Source of the DNA: Pseudomonas mendocina
Lineage (GTDB): Bacteria > Pseudomonadota > Gammaproteobacteria > Pseudomonadales > Pseudomonadaceae
DNA: 64,000 nt
Reading direction: 5' to 3'
Assembly: GCF_003008615.1 (NCBI RefSeq)
Contig: NZ_CP027657.1
Location: 4,464,001-4,528,000, forward strand
Below, piece after piece: positions 37,589-46,251 of this stretch (positions are counted from its first letter, which is position 1; each line of letters begins with the position of its first letter). The position numbers and the translations under genes were made by a program. The notes below the pieces were generated by a model. That model saw only the letters and a list, made by a program, of their open reading frames with translations. It was not told the DNA's origin and made no database searches.

Positions 37589-38233
37589 TTAGGCGCTGGT
37601 CACCAGTTCGGACGCGGTCGACGGCGCTGGACTGACTTCGCAGCCTTTGAGCACCAGGCGGATGATGGTCTGTGCGGCGGCTTCGTAGTCGGCGTCGTCG
37701 AGGGTGGCCTTGCCGGTTACGATGGAAATCTGCCAGTCGAAGTCGGCGTAGGTTTGGGTCGCGGCCCAGATGCTGAACAGCAGGTGGTGCGGGTCGACTT
37801 TCGCCATCAGGCCCTGATCGACCCAGCGCTGGATGCAGGCGATGTTGTGCTTGGCCTGGGCATTGAGCTGCTCGGTTTGCTCTGGAGACAGGTGCGGCGC
37901 GCCGTGCATGATCTCGCTGGCGAACACCTTGGAGGCGTGCGGCAGCTCGCGGGAGATGCGAATTTTCGAGCGGATGTAGGCGGTCAGCACGTCGCTCGGG
38001 TGGCCCGGCTGGTTGAAGGGTGAAGAGGCGGCCAGCAGAGGCTCGATGATGCTTTCCAGTACCTCGCGGTAGAGGTTTTCCTTGGACTTGAAGTAGTAGT
38101 AGACGTTGGGCTTGGGCAGGCCTGCCTTGGCCGCAATGTCACTGGTCTTGGTGGCGGCGAAGCCCTTGTCGGCGAACTCTTCGCTGGCTGCGCGGAGAAT
38201 GAGCTCTTTGTTACGCTCGCGTATGCTGGTCAT
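37589..38233 (-). CDS. TetR family regulator, RutR-like
   Basis: A 214-residue repressor with the N-terminal helix-turn-helix TSDIAAKAGLPKPNVYYYF and a C-terminal ligand domain resembling E. coli RutR, a pyrimidine sensor (compare PQAS-type PHASKVFASEIMHGAP and IWAATQTYADFDWQI). ATG 38233 is chosen because the HTH must follow closely. It is divergent from moaA. The gap holds CTGACCTTGAGGTCAG, close to the RutR operator TTGACCAnnTGGTCAA. Similar sites lie upstream of other purine genes here, so it probably responds to a nucleobase or breakdown product; the exact ligand is unknown. Confidence 0.88.
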   Translation of the reverse strand: MTSIRERNKELILRAASEEFADKGFAATKTSDIAAKAGLPKPNVYYYFKSKENLYREVLESIIEPLLAASSPFNQPGHPSDVLTAYIRSKIRISRELPHASKVFASEIMHGAPHLSPEQTEQLNAQAKHNIACIQRWVDQGLMAKVDPHHLLFSIWAATQTYADFDWQISIVTGKATLDDADYEAAAQTIIRLVLKGCEVSPAPSTASELVTSA

Positions 38234-38334
38234 AAGGCCCTGTGTTTTTCTCGGCCGCCGGGCGGCGGTCGGGCATGGTAGCACCGGCTTCGCGCGGGGC
38301 TCAAGCCAGTGGCCACGGGCTGCACAGCGTCTAT

Positions 38335-38350
38335 CTGACCTTGAGGTCAG
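38335..38350. promoter_or_regulatory. RutR-like operator (TetR site 1)
   Basis: CTGACCT TG AGGTCAG, a perfect 7-bp inverted repeat with a 2-bp centre, between the TetR gene and moaA. It is four bases from a TATGTATACAA-type site. Confidence 0.65.
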
Positions 38351-38354
38351 ATTT

Positions 38355-38364
38355 ATGTATACAA
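38355..38364. promoter_or_regulatory. GntR-type site ATGTATACAA
   Basis: Near-perfect palindrome with core TGTATACA between the TetR gene and moaA, directly beside the RutR-like site. It matches the TTGTRTACAA family in nine of ten positions. Confidence 0.55.
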
Positions 38365-38446
38365 AAAAATGCTTTTCTGTTTTTATCCTTCGCAGCCTTA
38401 TCCATGACAAAAAAGTCTTGGCGCGCGACGCTCCAGGAGACCTGCC

Positions 38447-39442
38447 GTGAATCCCCATCAGCTCGTCGACCCGTTCGGCCGGCGCATCACCTACCTGCGT
38501 TTGTCGGTGACCGACCGCTGCGATTTCCGCTGCACCTACTGCATGAGCGAAGACATGCAGTTCGCGCCGCGTCAGCAGATTCTCAGTCTGGAAGAACTTT
38601 ACGCCGTGGCCGATGCCTTCATCGGGCTGGGTGTACGACGCATCCGCATCACCGGAGGGGAGCCGCTGGTGCGCAAGAACCTGCTGAGCCTGCTGCAGCG
38701 CCTGGGCGGCCGCGAGGAGTTGGAGGATCTGGCGATTACCACCAACGGCTCGCAACTGGCAGAGATGGCAGTGCCCCTACGCGCGGCAGGCGTGCGGCGT
38801 CTGAATATCAGCCTGGATTCTCTGCAACGCGAGCGCTTCGCTGTCTTCACCCGGCGCGACAAGCTCGATCAGGTGCTGGCCGGCATCGAGGCGGCGCGCG
38901 CCGCCGGTTTCGAACGAATCAAGCTCAACAGCGTGGTGCAGAGCGGTCGCAACGATGACGAGGTGCTCGATCTGGTCGAGTTCGCCATCGAACGTGGGCT
39001 GGACATCAGCTTCATCGAGGAGATGCCGCTGGGCAGCGTGGTCAGCCACGAGCGGCAACTGACCTTCTGCTCCAGCGATGAGGTGCGTCAGCGCATCGAG
39101 CAGCGACATGCGCTGGTGCGCAGCAGCAAGGTCACCGGCGGGCCGTCACGCTATTGGCAGGTGGCCGGTACGCAGACCCAGATCGGTTTCATCTCGCCGC
39201 ACAGCCACAACTTCTGTGGTGACTGCAACCGGGTGCGAGTCACTGCCGAGGGCAAGCTGGTGCTCTGTCTCGGTCATGACGATGCGCTGGATCTCAAGCG
39301 TCTGCTACGCGCTCATCCCGGCGACGACGAGCGTTTGCGTCAGGCGCTGATCGGCGCGCTACGCCTCAAGCCCGAGCGGCATCACTTCGCTACTGATGAG
39401 CAGGTGCAGGTGGTGCGCTTCATGAGCATGACCGGCGGCTGA
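38447..39442 (+). CDS. moaA: GTP 3',8-cyclase MoaA (molybdenum cofactor synthesis)
   Basis: Radical-SAM enzyme making the first molybdopterin precursor. The 331-residue protein has the SAM cluster cysteines C25, C29, C32 (CDFRCTYC), a second cluster with C257, C260 and C274, and the required C-terminal GG. Molybdenum cofactor is needed by xanthine dehydrogenase, which makes urate. A moaA paralogue inside the purine block, not with other moa genes, suggests matched supply. The solute-binding gene follows after 40 bases. Confidence 0.94.
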   Translation: MNPHQLVDPFGRRITYLRLSVTDRCDFRCTYCMSEDMQFAPRQQILSLEELYAVADAFIGLGVRRIRITGGEPLVRKNLLSLLQRLGGREELEDLAITTNGSQLAEMAVPLRAAGVRRLNISLDSLQRERFAVFTRRDKLDQVLAGIEAARAAGFERIKLNSVVQSGRNDDEVLDLVEFAIERGLDISFIEEMPLGSVVSHERQLTFCSSDEVRQRIEQRHALVRSSKVTGGPSRYWQVAGTQTQIGFISPHSHNFCGDCNRVRVTAEGKLVLCLGHDDALDLKRLLRAHPGDDERLRQALIGALRLKPERHHFATDEQVQVVRFMSMTGG

Positions 39443-39482
39443 TCCCCCGCGTATCCATACAACAATAAAAGGAAGTGCTCGT

Positions 39483-40322
39483 ATGCAGCAGGCTCGACTG
39501 TGTCTGTTATCTGCCGTTTTGCTGACTCCGCTGGCCAGCGCCCAGACGCTAGTAGTCGGTGTCGAGGCTCTGTCATTCGCGCCGCATTACAGCCTCGATG
39601 CCCAGGGCCGCTATCAGGGTTTCGCCCGTGAGCTGCTCGATGCCTTCGCGGCCGACAGTGGTCTGAGCCTGAGTTACAAGGCTCTGCCGGTCGATCAGTT
39701 GTTGCCGGCGCTGCAGCGTGGTGAGATCGACTTCAAGTACCCGGACAGCCCGCTCTGGGCGCAGACGCAGAAGGCAGGCATGACGCTGCATTACAGCCAG
39801 GCAGTGGTCGACTACGTGGATGGTGTGTTGGTGGCACCCGATCGCCAGGGCCAGGCGCCGGAGAACATTCGCCGTCTGGCGCTGGTGCAGGGCTGGACGC
39901 CCCATGGCTACGAGGAACGCATCGCCAGCGGAGCAGTGCAGCCGCGCTACAGCGAGGATCTGCGGCAGATGATTCGTCAGACGCTGAGGAAGGAAAGTGA
40001 TGGCGCCTACTTCAACGTGGTGGTGGCGACCTATTACCTCGACAACATCCGCGCCCGGCCAGGCGCTCTGGTATTCGACCCGACGCTGCCGCATACCCGC
40101 GGCACTTTCCACCTGTCGAGCAGCGCTTATCCCGAGGTGCTGGCACGCTTCGACCGCTTCCTTGGCGAGCGCGCGCAGCTGGTGGCAGCGCTGAAGGCCA
40201 GGCACGGGGTAGAGGCCAATCTGGACAGTGAATACATCGGCGTGGAGCGCTGGAAGGTGGATTTTCTTGAACGCCAGAAAGCCAAAACCGGCGCCAGGGC
40301 GCCGGTTTCGACTAGCGATTGA
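39483..40322 (+). CDS. Periplasmic solute-binding protein (family 3 type)
   Basis: A 279-residue protein with a signal peptide (about 1-20, cut after LASAQ) and the extracellular solute-binding family 3 fold (LVVGVEALSFAPHYSLDAQG, YQGFARELLDAFAADSGLSL). No ABC permease genes are next to it, so it may be a stand-alone sensor or serve a remote transporter. It is 40 bases after moaA with AGGAAG before the ATG, so it is probably in the same transcript. The ligand is unknown; purine catabolite is a guess from context. Confidence 0.82.
   Translation: MQQARLCLLSAVLLTPLASAQTLVVGVEALSFAPHYSLDAQGRYQGFARELLDAFAADSGLSLSYKALPVDQLLPALQRGEIDFKYPDSPLWAQTQKAGMTLHYSQAVVDYVDGVLVAPDRQGQAPENIRRLALVQGWTPHGYEERIASGAVQPRYSEDLRQMIRQTLRKESDGAYFNVVVATYYLDNIRARPGALVFDPTLPHTRGTFHLSSSAYPEVLARFDRFLGERAQLVAALKARHGVEANLDSEYIGVERWKVDFLERQKAKTGARAPVSTSD
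40285..40308. terminator. Bidirectional hairpin between solute-binding and NCS1 genes
   Basis: An 11-bp perfect stem (AAACCGGCGCC / GGCGCCGGTTT, 2-base centre) in the last codons of the solute-binding gene. It has an A/T-run for the leftward transcript and probably serves both convergent genes. Confidence 0.65.
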
Positions 40323-40327
40323 CCCGA

Positions 40328-41794
40328 TCAGGCAGCGGCGTTGGCGCGCTGCAAGGCACTGGCGTGGTTGCGCATTAGGCCATAGTGCAGGGCAGCGCCG
40401 AGCAGGGCGCCGAGAATCCAGCCGTAGCCAGCCAGTTGGCTTAGGCCTGGCATCCACACCGAGGCGACCGAGAACACCGAGGCCACGCCGAAGGCGATCA
40501 TCGCCTTGCGGTTCCAGCCGCCGTTGAAGTAGTAGGTCGAGCCCGGTTCGGCACTGAACAGGTGCTGCACGTTCAGGTGTTGGCGGCGAATCAGGTAGTA
40601 GTCGGCAACCATGATGCCGTACAGCGGCGCCAGGATCGCACCCAGCGTATCGACGAAGGCGGCGATGCCCATGTTGCTGATGAACGACACCCACAGTGCA
40701 CCGATGAAGAAGGCGATGGCTGCGGTGATCATGCCGCCGGTACGAGCGCTGATGCGGCCCGGTGCCAGGTTGGCGATGTCGTAGGCTGGCGGGATGAAGT
40801 TGGCCACCAGGTTGATGCTCACCGTGGCGACGAAGAAGGTCAGCGCGGCGATGATGGTCAGAGCCAGGTTGTCGACGCGGGCGACGATCTCGGTCGGGTT
40901 GGTCAGGGTTTCGCCAAACACCACCACGGTGCCGGCGGTGATGATCAGGGCGATGATGGAGAAGAAGGTCAGGCTGACCGGTAGACCGAAGAAGTTACCG
41001 GCAGTCATGTGCTTGTGGCTTTTCACGAAGCGCGAGAAGTCGCCGTAATTGATCACCACGGCAGCGAAGTAGGCGACCATGGTGCCGACCACAGCGAAGA
41101 AGGCTGCAATGGGGCCGCCAGCATATTCACCGGTGCCACGGAAGATGTTGCCCAGTTCGCCGAGCAGATCCGGGCCGGCCTTGTACCAGATCATGCCCAT
41201 CAGCGCGATCATCACCAGGTACACCACCGGGCCTGCGAAGTTGAGGAACTTGGCCACCCAGTCGATGCCGCGCATGAACAAGGCGACCTGGAACACGCAG
41301 ACGATGATGTAGGAAATCCAGCCTACGGCGGTCAGGCCAAGGAACTTGGCCTCCGAACCCGGGCCGGCAAGGGCGGTGATCAGCAGCGCTACCGCCGTGG
41401 AGGCGAAGTAGGTCTGCACACCGTACCAGAAGATCGCCACGATGCCGCGTACTACGGCGGGGAAGTTGGCGCCGCGCACTCCCATGCTCGAGCGGGCCAT
41501 GACCGGGAACGGAATGCCGTACTTGACGCTCGGCTTGCCCGTCAACTGCACCAACCCCATGACGATGAAGCCCGACAGCACGATGCCGGCCAGTACCGCC
41601 CAGCCATTGAGGCCGTAGGAGATGAACAGGGTGGCGGCCAGGGTGTAGCCGAACAGGCTCTGGATGTCGTTGGTCCAGACGTTGAAGATTTCGAACCAGC
41701 CCCATTTGCGTTTCTCCGGGGCGAGTGGCGCGAGATCCTCGTTATGCAACGAGGGGTCGATGTGCTTGATGTGGAAGTCTTCGGCGTTGGACAT
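40328..41794 (-). CDS. NCS1 family permease (cytosine/purine/allantoin type)
   Basis: A 488-residue, 12-helix nucleobase:cation symporter-1. Family landmarks include FGYTLAATLFISYGLNGWAV, GIPFPVMARSSMGVRGANFP and the MVADYYLIRRQHLNV region near the end. The substrate is not certain; the surrounding genes point to allantoin, uracil or a purine. It is transcribed leftward from a 432-bp upstream region that carries three TTGTRTACAA-like sites and one RutR-like site. Confidence 0.88.
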   Translation of the reverse strand: MSNAEDFHIKHIDPSLHNEDLAPLAPEKRKWGWFEIFNVWTNDIQSLFGYTLAATLFISYGLNGWAVLAGIVLSGFIVMGLVQLTGKPSVKYGIPFPVMARSSMGVRGANFPAVVRGIVAIFWYGVQTYFASTAVALLITALAGPGSEAKFLGLTAVGWISYIIVCVFQVALFMRGIDWVAKFLNFAGPVVYLVMIALMGMIWYKAGPDLLGELGNIFRGTGEYAGGPIAAFFAVVGTMVAYFAAVVINYGDFSRFVKSHKHMTAGNFFGLPVSLTFFSIIALIITAGTVVVFGETLTNPTEIVARVDNLALTIIAALTFFVATVSINLVANFIPPAYDIANLAPGRISARTGGMITAAIAFFIGALWVSFISNMGIAAFVDTLGAILAPLYGIMVADYYLIRRQHLNVQHLFSAEPGSTYYFNGGWNRKAMIAFGVASVFSVASVWMPGLSQLAGYGWILGALLGAALHYGLMRNHASALQRANAAA

Positions 41795-41891
41795 GGACAG
41801 CTCTCGAATGTTGTTGTGTGGCCGCTAAGCCTGTGAAGAGATTTGTCTGCAGGTTCCATTCCAAGTTGTCGACGATTGTTGAATGAATCTG

Positions 41892-41899
41892 TGTATACA
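41892..41899. promoter_or_regulatory. GntR-type core TGTATACA
   Basis: Palindromic core inside CTGTGTATACAG, 98 bases upstream of the NCS1 permease start. Flanks differ from the best copies. Confidence 0.4.
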
Positions 41900-41937
41900 G
41901 CTTTTTCAACAGTGATCTGGATAGGAGCCTGTTGGCT

Positions 41938-41947
41938 TTGTACACAT
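41938..41947. promoter_or_regulatory. GntR-type site TTGTACACAT
   Basis: Minus-strand form of TTGTGTACAA with one end mismatch, 144 bases before the NCS1 permease start. Confidence 0.45.
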
Positions 41948-41980
41948 AAAATCGTGTCTTGAACATGGTTGAATGCCGTT

Positions 41981-41990
41981 TTGGATACAA
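41981..41990. promoter_or_regulatory. GntR-type site TTGGATACAA
   Basis: One mismatch to TTGTATACAA, inside TTTTGGATACAAAA; third such site in the NCS1 upstream region. Confidence 0.45.
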
Positions 41991-42017
41991 AAATGTTGTT
42001 TTATTGGGTGCAAAATA

Positions 42018-42033
42018 TTGACCTTTAGGTCAA
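42018..42033. promoter_or_regulatory. RutR-like operator (TetR site 2)
   Basis: TTGACCT TT AGGTCAA, perfect 7-bp arms. It is almost identical to the E. coli RutR consensus TTGACCAnnTGGTCAA. It lies 224 bases before the NCS1 permease start. Confidence 0.7.
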
Positions 42034-42143
42034 ATTCATGCTTGTCGTGACGAACTTCTGCACCGTCACGACGCGTTGCGCACTCGTCTGGGGCGTTATC
42101 ACGACTTGGGTCGGGGCGCCTGCCGAGGTGTGAATCCAAAGAA

Positions 42144-42175
42144 AAGGGGCAATGACGAAACCGTCATTGCCCCTT
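42144..42175 (-). terminator. Terminator after the Tsx-like gene
   Basis: A 14-bp perfect stem (AAGGGGCAATGACG and complement, 4-base loop) followed on the minus strand by TTTTC. It ends the NCS2-tsx transcript 52 bases past the stop. Confidence 0.88.
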
Positions 42176-42226
42176 GCTCGGCATGACGTCCCTATCCGAC
42201 GTCACGCAGAGATTCGTGATGCGTGA

Positions 42227-43087
42227 TCAGAAGTGGTACTTGACCAGGGCCTGTACGGCGGTCTGGTCGAAGCGATCGTCCGAGCCGTCCACTGGCTTGA
42301 CCCCATATTTGGCGCGCCACATGTTCACTTCGGTGCCGACATAGAGCTGGCGCTCCTTGCCGAACAGCGCCTTGCCCGCATCCCACTTGACCTGGATCGA
42401 GGAACCTACCGAGGTCTGGGTGCCGGCATCGCGAGACGGCGAGCGCCAGTCGACGAAACCGTCGACCAGAAAGTCCTGATCACCGATGCTGAACGGGTAT
42501 GCCGCGCTGACGGTCAGCTGGGTGGCGTAGCCGTTGTTGCCCGCGTCGGCGAAGAAGGTGTGGTTGTTGATCTTCACCTGGTACAGGTTGGTCTTGAAGA
42601 AGGTGAAGCCGGGTACGTCCCAGTCCAGGCCGATGCCGTACAGGTAGTTCTCCGGGCCCGGGCCGCCATTGCCTTTCTCGTAGGTGAAGGCGGCGAAGAC
42701 GTCCTTGATCGGGCCGGCGGCCAACTTCTGCCCGGTCAGCCAGCTCAGGCTCACGCGTGGGGAAAACTCCATGTAGTAAAAGGAGTCCTTGTCGTGCTGG
42801 CGGAAGCTACCGTTATCGAAGCTGCCGCGGGTCTGCACGTTGTCGGCACGAATGTAGTCGAGGAAGTAGAAGATATCGCCCCAGGCCCAGCCGCTGGCGT
42901 GCTCGAAGGTGAAGGTGGTCTGGGTACGCTGTTCCTCGCCATTGAAGTTCATGCGCTGGAAGTTCTCGCCATACAGGTACGACAGGCTGTTGTCCTGCCA
43001 GAAAAGCAGGTCGCCGGCGAGGCTTTGCTGGGCGGCGCCAAGCCCGCAGGCGAGGGCCAGGCAGTGAGGCAGATGCTTGAGTTTCAT
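42227..43087 (-). CDS. Tsx-like nucleoside-specific outer-membrane channel
   Basis: A 286-residue beta-barrel of the Tsx/OmpK family with a signal peptide (about 1-24), the early motif LLFWQDNSLSYLYGENF and the terminal phenylalanine (VQALVKYHF) used by the Bam machinery. Tsx channels carry nucleosides or related bases across the outer membrane. It follows the NCS2 permease by 75 bases in the same direction, giving an outer-plus-inner membrane uptake pair. Actual ligand unknown. Confidence 0.85.
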   Translation of the reverse strand: MKLKHLPHCLALACGLGAAQQSLAGDLLFWQDNSLSYLYGENFQRMNFNGEEQRTQTTFTFEHASGWAWGDIFYFLDYIRADNVQTRGSFDNGSFRQHDKDSFYYMEFSPRVSLSWLTGQKLAAGPIKDVFAAFTYEKGNGGPGPENYLYGIGLDWDVPGFTFFKTNLYQVKINNHTFFADAGNNGYATQLTVSAAYPFSIGDQDFLVDGFVDWRSPSRDAGTQTSVGSSIQVKWDAGKALFGKERQLYVGTEVNMWRAKYGVKPVDGSDDRFDQTAVQALVKYHF

Positions 43088-43162
43088 GGATTTTCCTTGT
43101 TGTTGAGGTGCAGGCGTCTGTTCCCGGCGGCATGCCGCCGGGAGTGTTCGGTTAAGACCGGG

Positions 43163-44647
43163 TCAGTTCGAGCGTGGCGCTGGGGCGAGGTCGCGGCTGA
43201 GGGTATTCAGGCGGTCGTCGTTGGCGTCGTCCTGGCGGTTCTGCAGCACGGTGTGCAGGTGCGCCTCGGGGTCGTAGTCATCCTCGGCCACGGGTTCTTC
43301 CGGCAGGAACACGTTCAACGCGATGGCGCTGAAGGCGCCGATGGCAATCGGCGAGCCGAGGATATTGCGTAGCATCTCCGGCATCTGCGCCAGTGCCTCG
43401 GGCACTGCTGCCACGCCGAGCCCCAGGCCGAGGGAAATGGAGACGATGAGCATGTTGCGTCGATGCAGGCCCGCCTCGGTGAGGATCTTGATGCCGGCCA
43501 CAGCCACGGTGCCGAACATGATCAGGGTGGCGCCGCCCAATACCGGTTTGGGCATCAGTTGCAGCACCGCACCGACCATGGGAAACAGCCCAAGCAGAAC
43601 GAGGATCGCAGCGATGTATAGCGCGACATGGCGGCTGGCCACGCCAGTGAGCTGAATCACCCCGTTGTTCTGGCTGAAAGTGGTCATCGGCAGGCTGTTG
43701 AACATCGCCGCCATCGCCGAGTTGCAGCCATCGGCCAGCACTCCGGACTTGATTCGGCGCATGTACAGCGGGCCTTTGACCGGTTGCTTGGAGATGATCG
43801 AGTTGGCGGTCAGGTCGCCCGCGGTTTCCAGCGGGGTGATGAGGAAGATCACCGCAATCGGAATGAACGCCACCAGGTCGAAGCTGAAGCCGTACTTGAA
43901 CGGCTGCGGCACGCTGATCAGCGGCACCTCGGCCATCTCGCTGAAATCCACTCGACCGGTCAGCCAGGCCACGGCGAAGCCCAGCGTCAGGGCGACGATG
44001 ACAGCAGACAGACGCAGCATCTGCGACGAGGAGCGGTTGAGTACGACGATGGTCAGCAATACCAGGGCGCCAAGCGCTAGGTGGTGCAGCGCGCCCAGAT
44101 CCTCGGCGCCGTAGCCGCCGGCGAAGTCGGTCATGCCGACCTTGATCAGTGACAAACCCATCAGGCAGATGATGGTGCCGGTGACCACCGGAGTGATCAC
44201 CATGCGCAGCTTGCCAATGAACTGACTGAAGAAAATCTCGACGAAGGCGGCGCAGAAGCACACGCCGAAGATGGTCGAGAGAATCTCCTCCTCGCTGCCA
44301 CCACGGCCCTTGACGATGAAACCGGCGCTGAGGATCACGCTGAGAAAACCGAAGCTGGTGCCCTGCAGGCAGAGCAGGCCGGAGCCGACCGGGCCGATGC
44401 GCTTGGCCTGGACGAAGGTGCCGAGGCCTGAGACGAACAGCGCCATGCTGACCAGATAGGGCACGTGAGCGCCGAGGCCGAGCACACTGCCGACGATCAG
44501 GGTAGGAGTGATGATGGCGACGAAGCTGGCCAGCACATGCTGCAGCGCGGCGAACACAGCGGGGAGGAAGGCGGGAGTGTCGTCCAGTTGATAGATCAGT
44601 TCGTTGCGGACGCTGGGCGTAGCTGGGGCGTTGCGGTCGGTAGTCAT
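43163..44647 (-). CDS. NCS2 family purine permease (urate/xanthine type)
   Basis: A 494-residue nucleobase:cation symporter-2 with about 12-14 membrane helices. The NAT signature is present as QNNGVIQLTGV, as in urate and xanthine transporters (uracil carriers differ). Placement upstream of a Tsx-like porin and beside puuD favours urate or xanthine as substrate (inference). ATG 44647 is chosen with AGG seven bases before it; an ATG five codons earlier has no ribosome site. The upstream region has a RutR-like and a GntR-type site. Confidence 0.88.
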   Translation of the reverse strand: MTTDRNAPATPSVRNELIYQLDDTPAFLPAVFAALQHVLASFVAIITPTLIVGSVLGLGAHVPYLVSMALFVSGLGTFVQAKRIGPVGSGLLCLQGTSFGFLSVILSAGFIVKGRGGSEEEILSTIFGVCFCAAFVEIFFSQFIGKLRMVITPVVTGTIICLMGLSLIKVGMTDFAGGYGAEDLGALHHLALGALVLLTIVVLNRSSSQMLRLSAVIVALTLGFAVAWLTGRVDFSEMAEVPLISVPQPFKYGFSFDLVAFIPIAVIFLITPLETAGDLTANSIISKQPVKGPLYMRRIKSGVLADGCNSAMAAMFNSLPMTTFSQNNGVIQLTGVASRHVALYIAAILVLLGLFPMVGAVLQLMPKPVLGGATLIMFGTVAVAGIKILTEAGLHRRNMLIVSISLGLGLGVAAVPEALAQMPEMLRNILGSPIAIGAFSAIALNVFLPEEPVAEDDYDPEAHLHTVLQNRQDDANDDRLNTLSRDLAPAPRSN

Positions 44648-44727
44648 GTCATAGCCTGCCATTTGTTTTTATACGGTCATGGGCTTACACGAGGCTTCAC
44701 GGCACCTCTGCCCTGAGCGAATGAAAC

Positions 44728-44743
44728 CTGTCCACTCGGTCAA
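44728..44743. promoter_or_regulatory. RutR-like operator (TetR site 3, degenerate)
   Basis: CTGTCCACTCGGTCAA matches TTGACCnnnnGGTCAA at 10 of 12 fixed positions. It lies about 81 bases upstream of the NCS2 permease start. Confidence 0.45.
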
Positions 44744-44797
44744 GATGTGGCGACTATAACAACTTGGTAACAGGGTTAAAAACAATTTATTTAAGGA

Positions 44798-44807
44798 TTG
44801 TGCACAA
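44798..44807. promoter_or_regulatory. GntR-type site TTGTGCACAA
   Basis: Perfect palindrome 151 bases before the NCS2 permease and just past the puuD terminators. Identical core to the 36725-36738 site. Confidence 0.5.
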
Positions 44808-44812
44808 AAAAC

Positions 44813-44845
44813 AAGCCGCCGGTCAGTTCGCACTGCCGGCGGCTT
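44813..44845 (-). terminator. Second terminator after puuD
   Basis: A 10-bp stem AAGCCGCCGG / CCGGCGGCTT followed on the minus strand by GTTTTTTG. Works in tandem with the hairpin at 44879-44905. Confidence 0.85.
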
Positions 44846-44878
44846 TTGACGGCATCCGTGTGCCGTCCTTGTAAAAAG

Positions 44879-44905
44879 ATGCCGCGCCTTCGTGGGGCGC
44901 GGCAT
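44879..44905 (-). terminator. First terminator after puuD
   Basis: A 10-bp stem ATGCCGCGCC / GGCGCGGCAT with a 7-base loop and TTTTT on the minus strand, 9 bases after the puuD stop. It ends the puuE-uraD-allA-puuD transcript. Confidence 0.88.
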
Positions 44906-44914
44906 GTGTGGCAA

Positions 44915-46204
44915 TCAGTTGATCTGAGCGCCTTTGGCGATCCAGCTACCGATCAGGTCGCGTTCGTCCTGGGTCATCTGGGTGATGTTGCCCAGCGGCA
45001 TGATCTGGCTGGCCACGGTCTGCGCATGAATCTTCGCGGCCTGGGCCTTCATCTGCTCGGGGGTGTCGAGCATGAAACCGGCGGGCGGGGCGCTGAACAT
45101 CGGGCTGCTCGGGGTGACCGAGTGGCACACGGTGCAGCGCTCATGGATCACGCTTTCCACCTTGGCGAAATCAGCATTGCCTGCTGCAGGGGCTGCAGCC
45201 TCACTGGCCACGGGCTCGGTCGGGGTCGCTTCATTGTTCGCTTCGACCTGGGCTGTGTCTGTGCTGGCCGGCTGTTCCACAGCAGCGACCGGAATAACCG
45301 CTGGTGCACGGCTTGTCGGGGAGGTGACATAAGCCAGGCAGATCATGCCCAGTGCAGCGGCTGGCAGTGTCCAGACGAACTTGTTGCTGTCGTGGCGCGT
45401 GTTGAAGTAGTGACGCACCAGCACCGCCAGGATCGCGATACCCGCCAGGATCAGCCAGTTGTACTGGCTGCCATAGGTGCTCGGGAAGTGGTTGCTGATC
45501 ATGATGAACAGCACCGGCAGGGTGAAGTAGTTGTTGTGGCGCGAGCGCAGCAGGCCCTTGGCCGGCAGCAGCGGATCGGGCGTGGTGTTGGTCTCGATCG
45601 CCTTAACCAGCGCACGCTGGGCCGGCATGATGGTGAAGAACACGTTGCCGACCATGATCGTGCCGATGATGGCGCCGACATGAATGTAGGCCGCGCGGCC
45701 GCTGAAGATCAGGCTGAAGCCATACGCCGCGGCGATGATCAGCACGAACAGCACGGCGCCGAGCAGGGCGGGGCGCTTGCCCAGTGGCGAGTCGCAGAGA
45801 AAGTGATAGATCACGTAACCGGCGAGCATCGAGCCCAGGCCAATGGCGATACCCATGGCGGGGGCCAGTTCGACGCCTGGCTTGATCAGGTAAAGGCTGG
45901 GGTTGAGGTAGTACACCACCAGCAACAGAGCGACGCCCGACAGCCAGGTGAAGTAGGCCTCCCATTTGAACCAGTGCAGGTTCTCCGGCATTTTCGGCGG
46001 AGCCAGCTTGTACTTTTCCAGGTGGTAGATGCCGCCGCCGTGAATCGCCCAGAGGTCGCCCGACAGGCCCTCGCGTGGGTTGCTACGGTTGAGGTTGTTT
46101 TCCAGCCAGACGAAATAGAAGGATGCGCCGATCCAGGCGATGCCGGTGATCATATGGATCCAGCGGATGCCCAGGTTTAGCCATTCGGTGAAATGTGCTT
46201 CCAC
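44915..46204 (-). CDS. puuD: Membrane-bound urate hydroxylase PuuD with cytochrome c domain
   Basis: PuuD oxidises urate to 5-hydroxyisourate and passes electrons to the respiratory chain, so it makes no peroxide. The 429-residue protein has an N-terminal DUF989 membrane part (about 8 helices, 1-290), a Pro/Ala/Thr linker, and a C-terminal cytochrome c domain with haem motif CTVCH at 357-361 and probable axial methionine M402 (SQIMPLGN). It is last in the operon puuE-uraD-allA-puuD, with two terminators after it. It needs Ccm-type haem attachment, encoded in this window at 16-23 kb. Confidence 0.93.
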   Translation of the reverse strand: MEAHFTEWLNLGIRWIHMITGIAWIGASFYFVWLENNLNRSNPREGLSGDLWAIHGGGIYHLEKYKLAPPKMPENLHWFKWEAYFTWLSGVALLLVVYYLNPSLYLIKPGVELAPAMGIAIGLGSMLAGYVIYHFLCDSPLGKRPALLGAVLFVLIIAAAYGFSLIFSGRAAYIHVGAIIGTIMVGNVFFTIMPAQRALVKAIETNTTPDPLLPAKGLLRSRHNNYFTLPVLFIMISNHFPSTYGSQYNWLILAGIAILAVLVRHYFNTRHDSNKFVWTLPAAALGMICLAYVTSPTSRAPAVIPVAAVEQPASTDTAQVEANNEATPTEPVASEAAAPAAGNADFAKVESVIHERCTVCHSVTPSSPMFSAPPAGFMLDTPEQMKAQAAKIHAQTVASQIMPLGNITQMTQDERDLIGSWIAKGAQIN

Positions 46205-46251
46205 GATCTGTACCTCTTTCCCGGGGGAGGCACGCCAGCCCCGGGCTTCTC

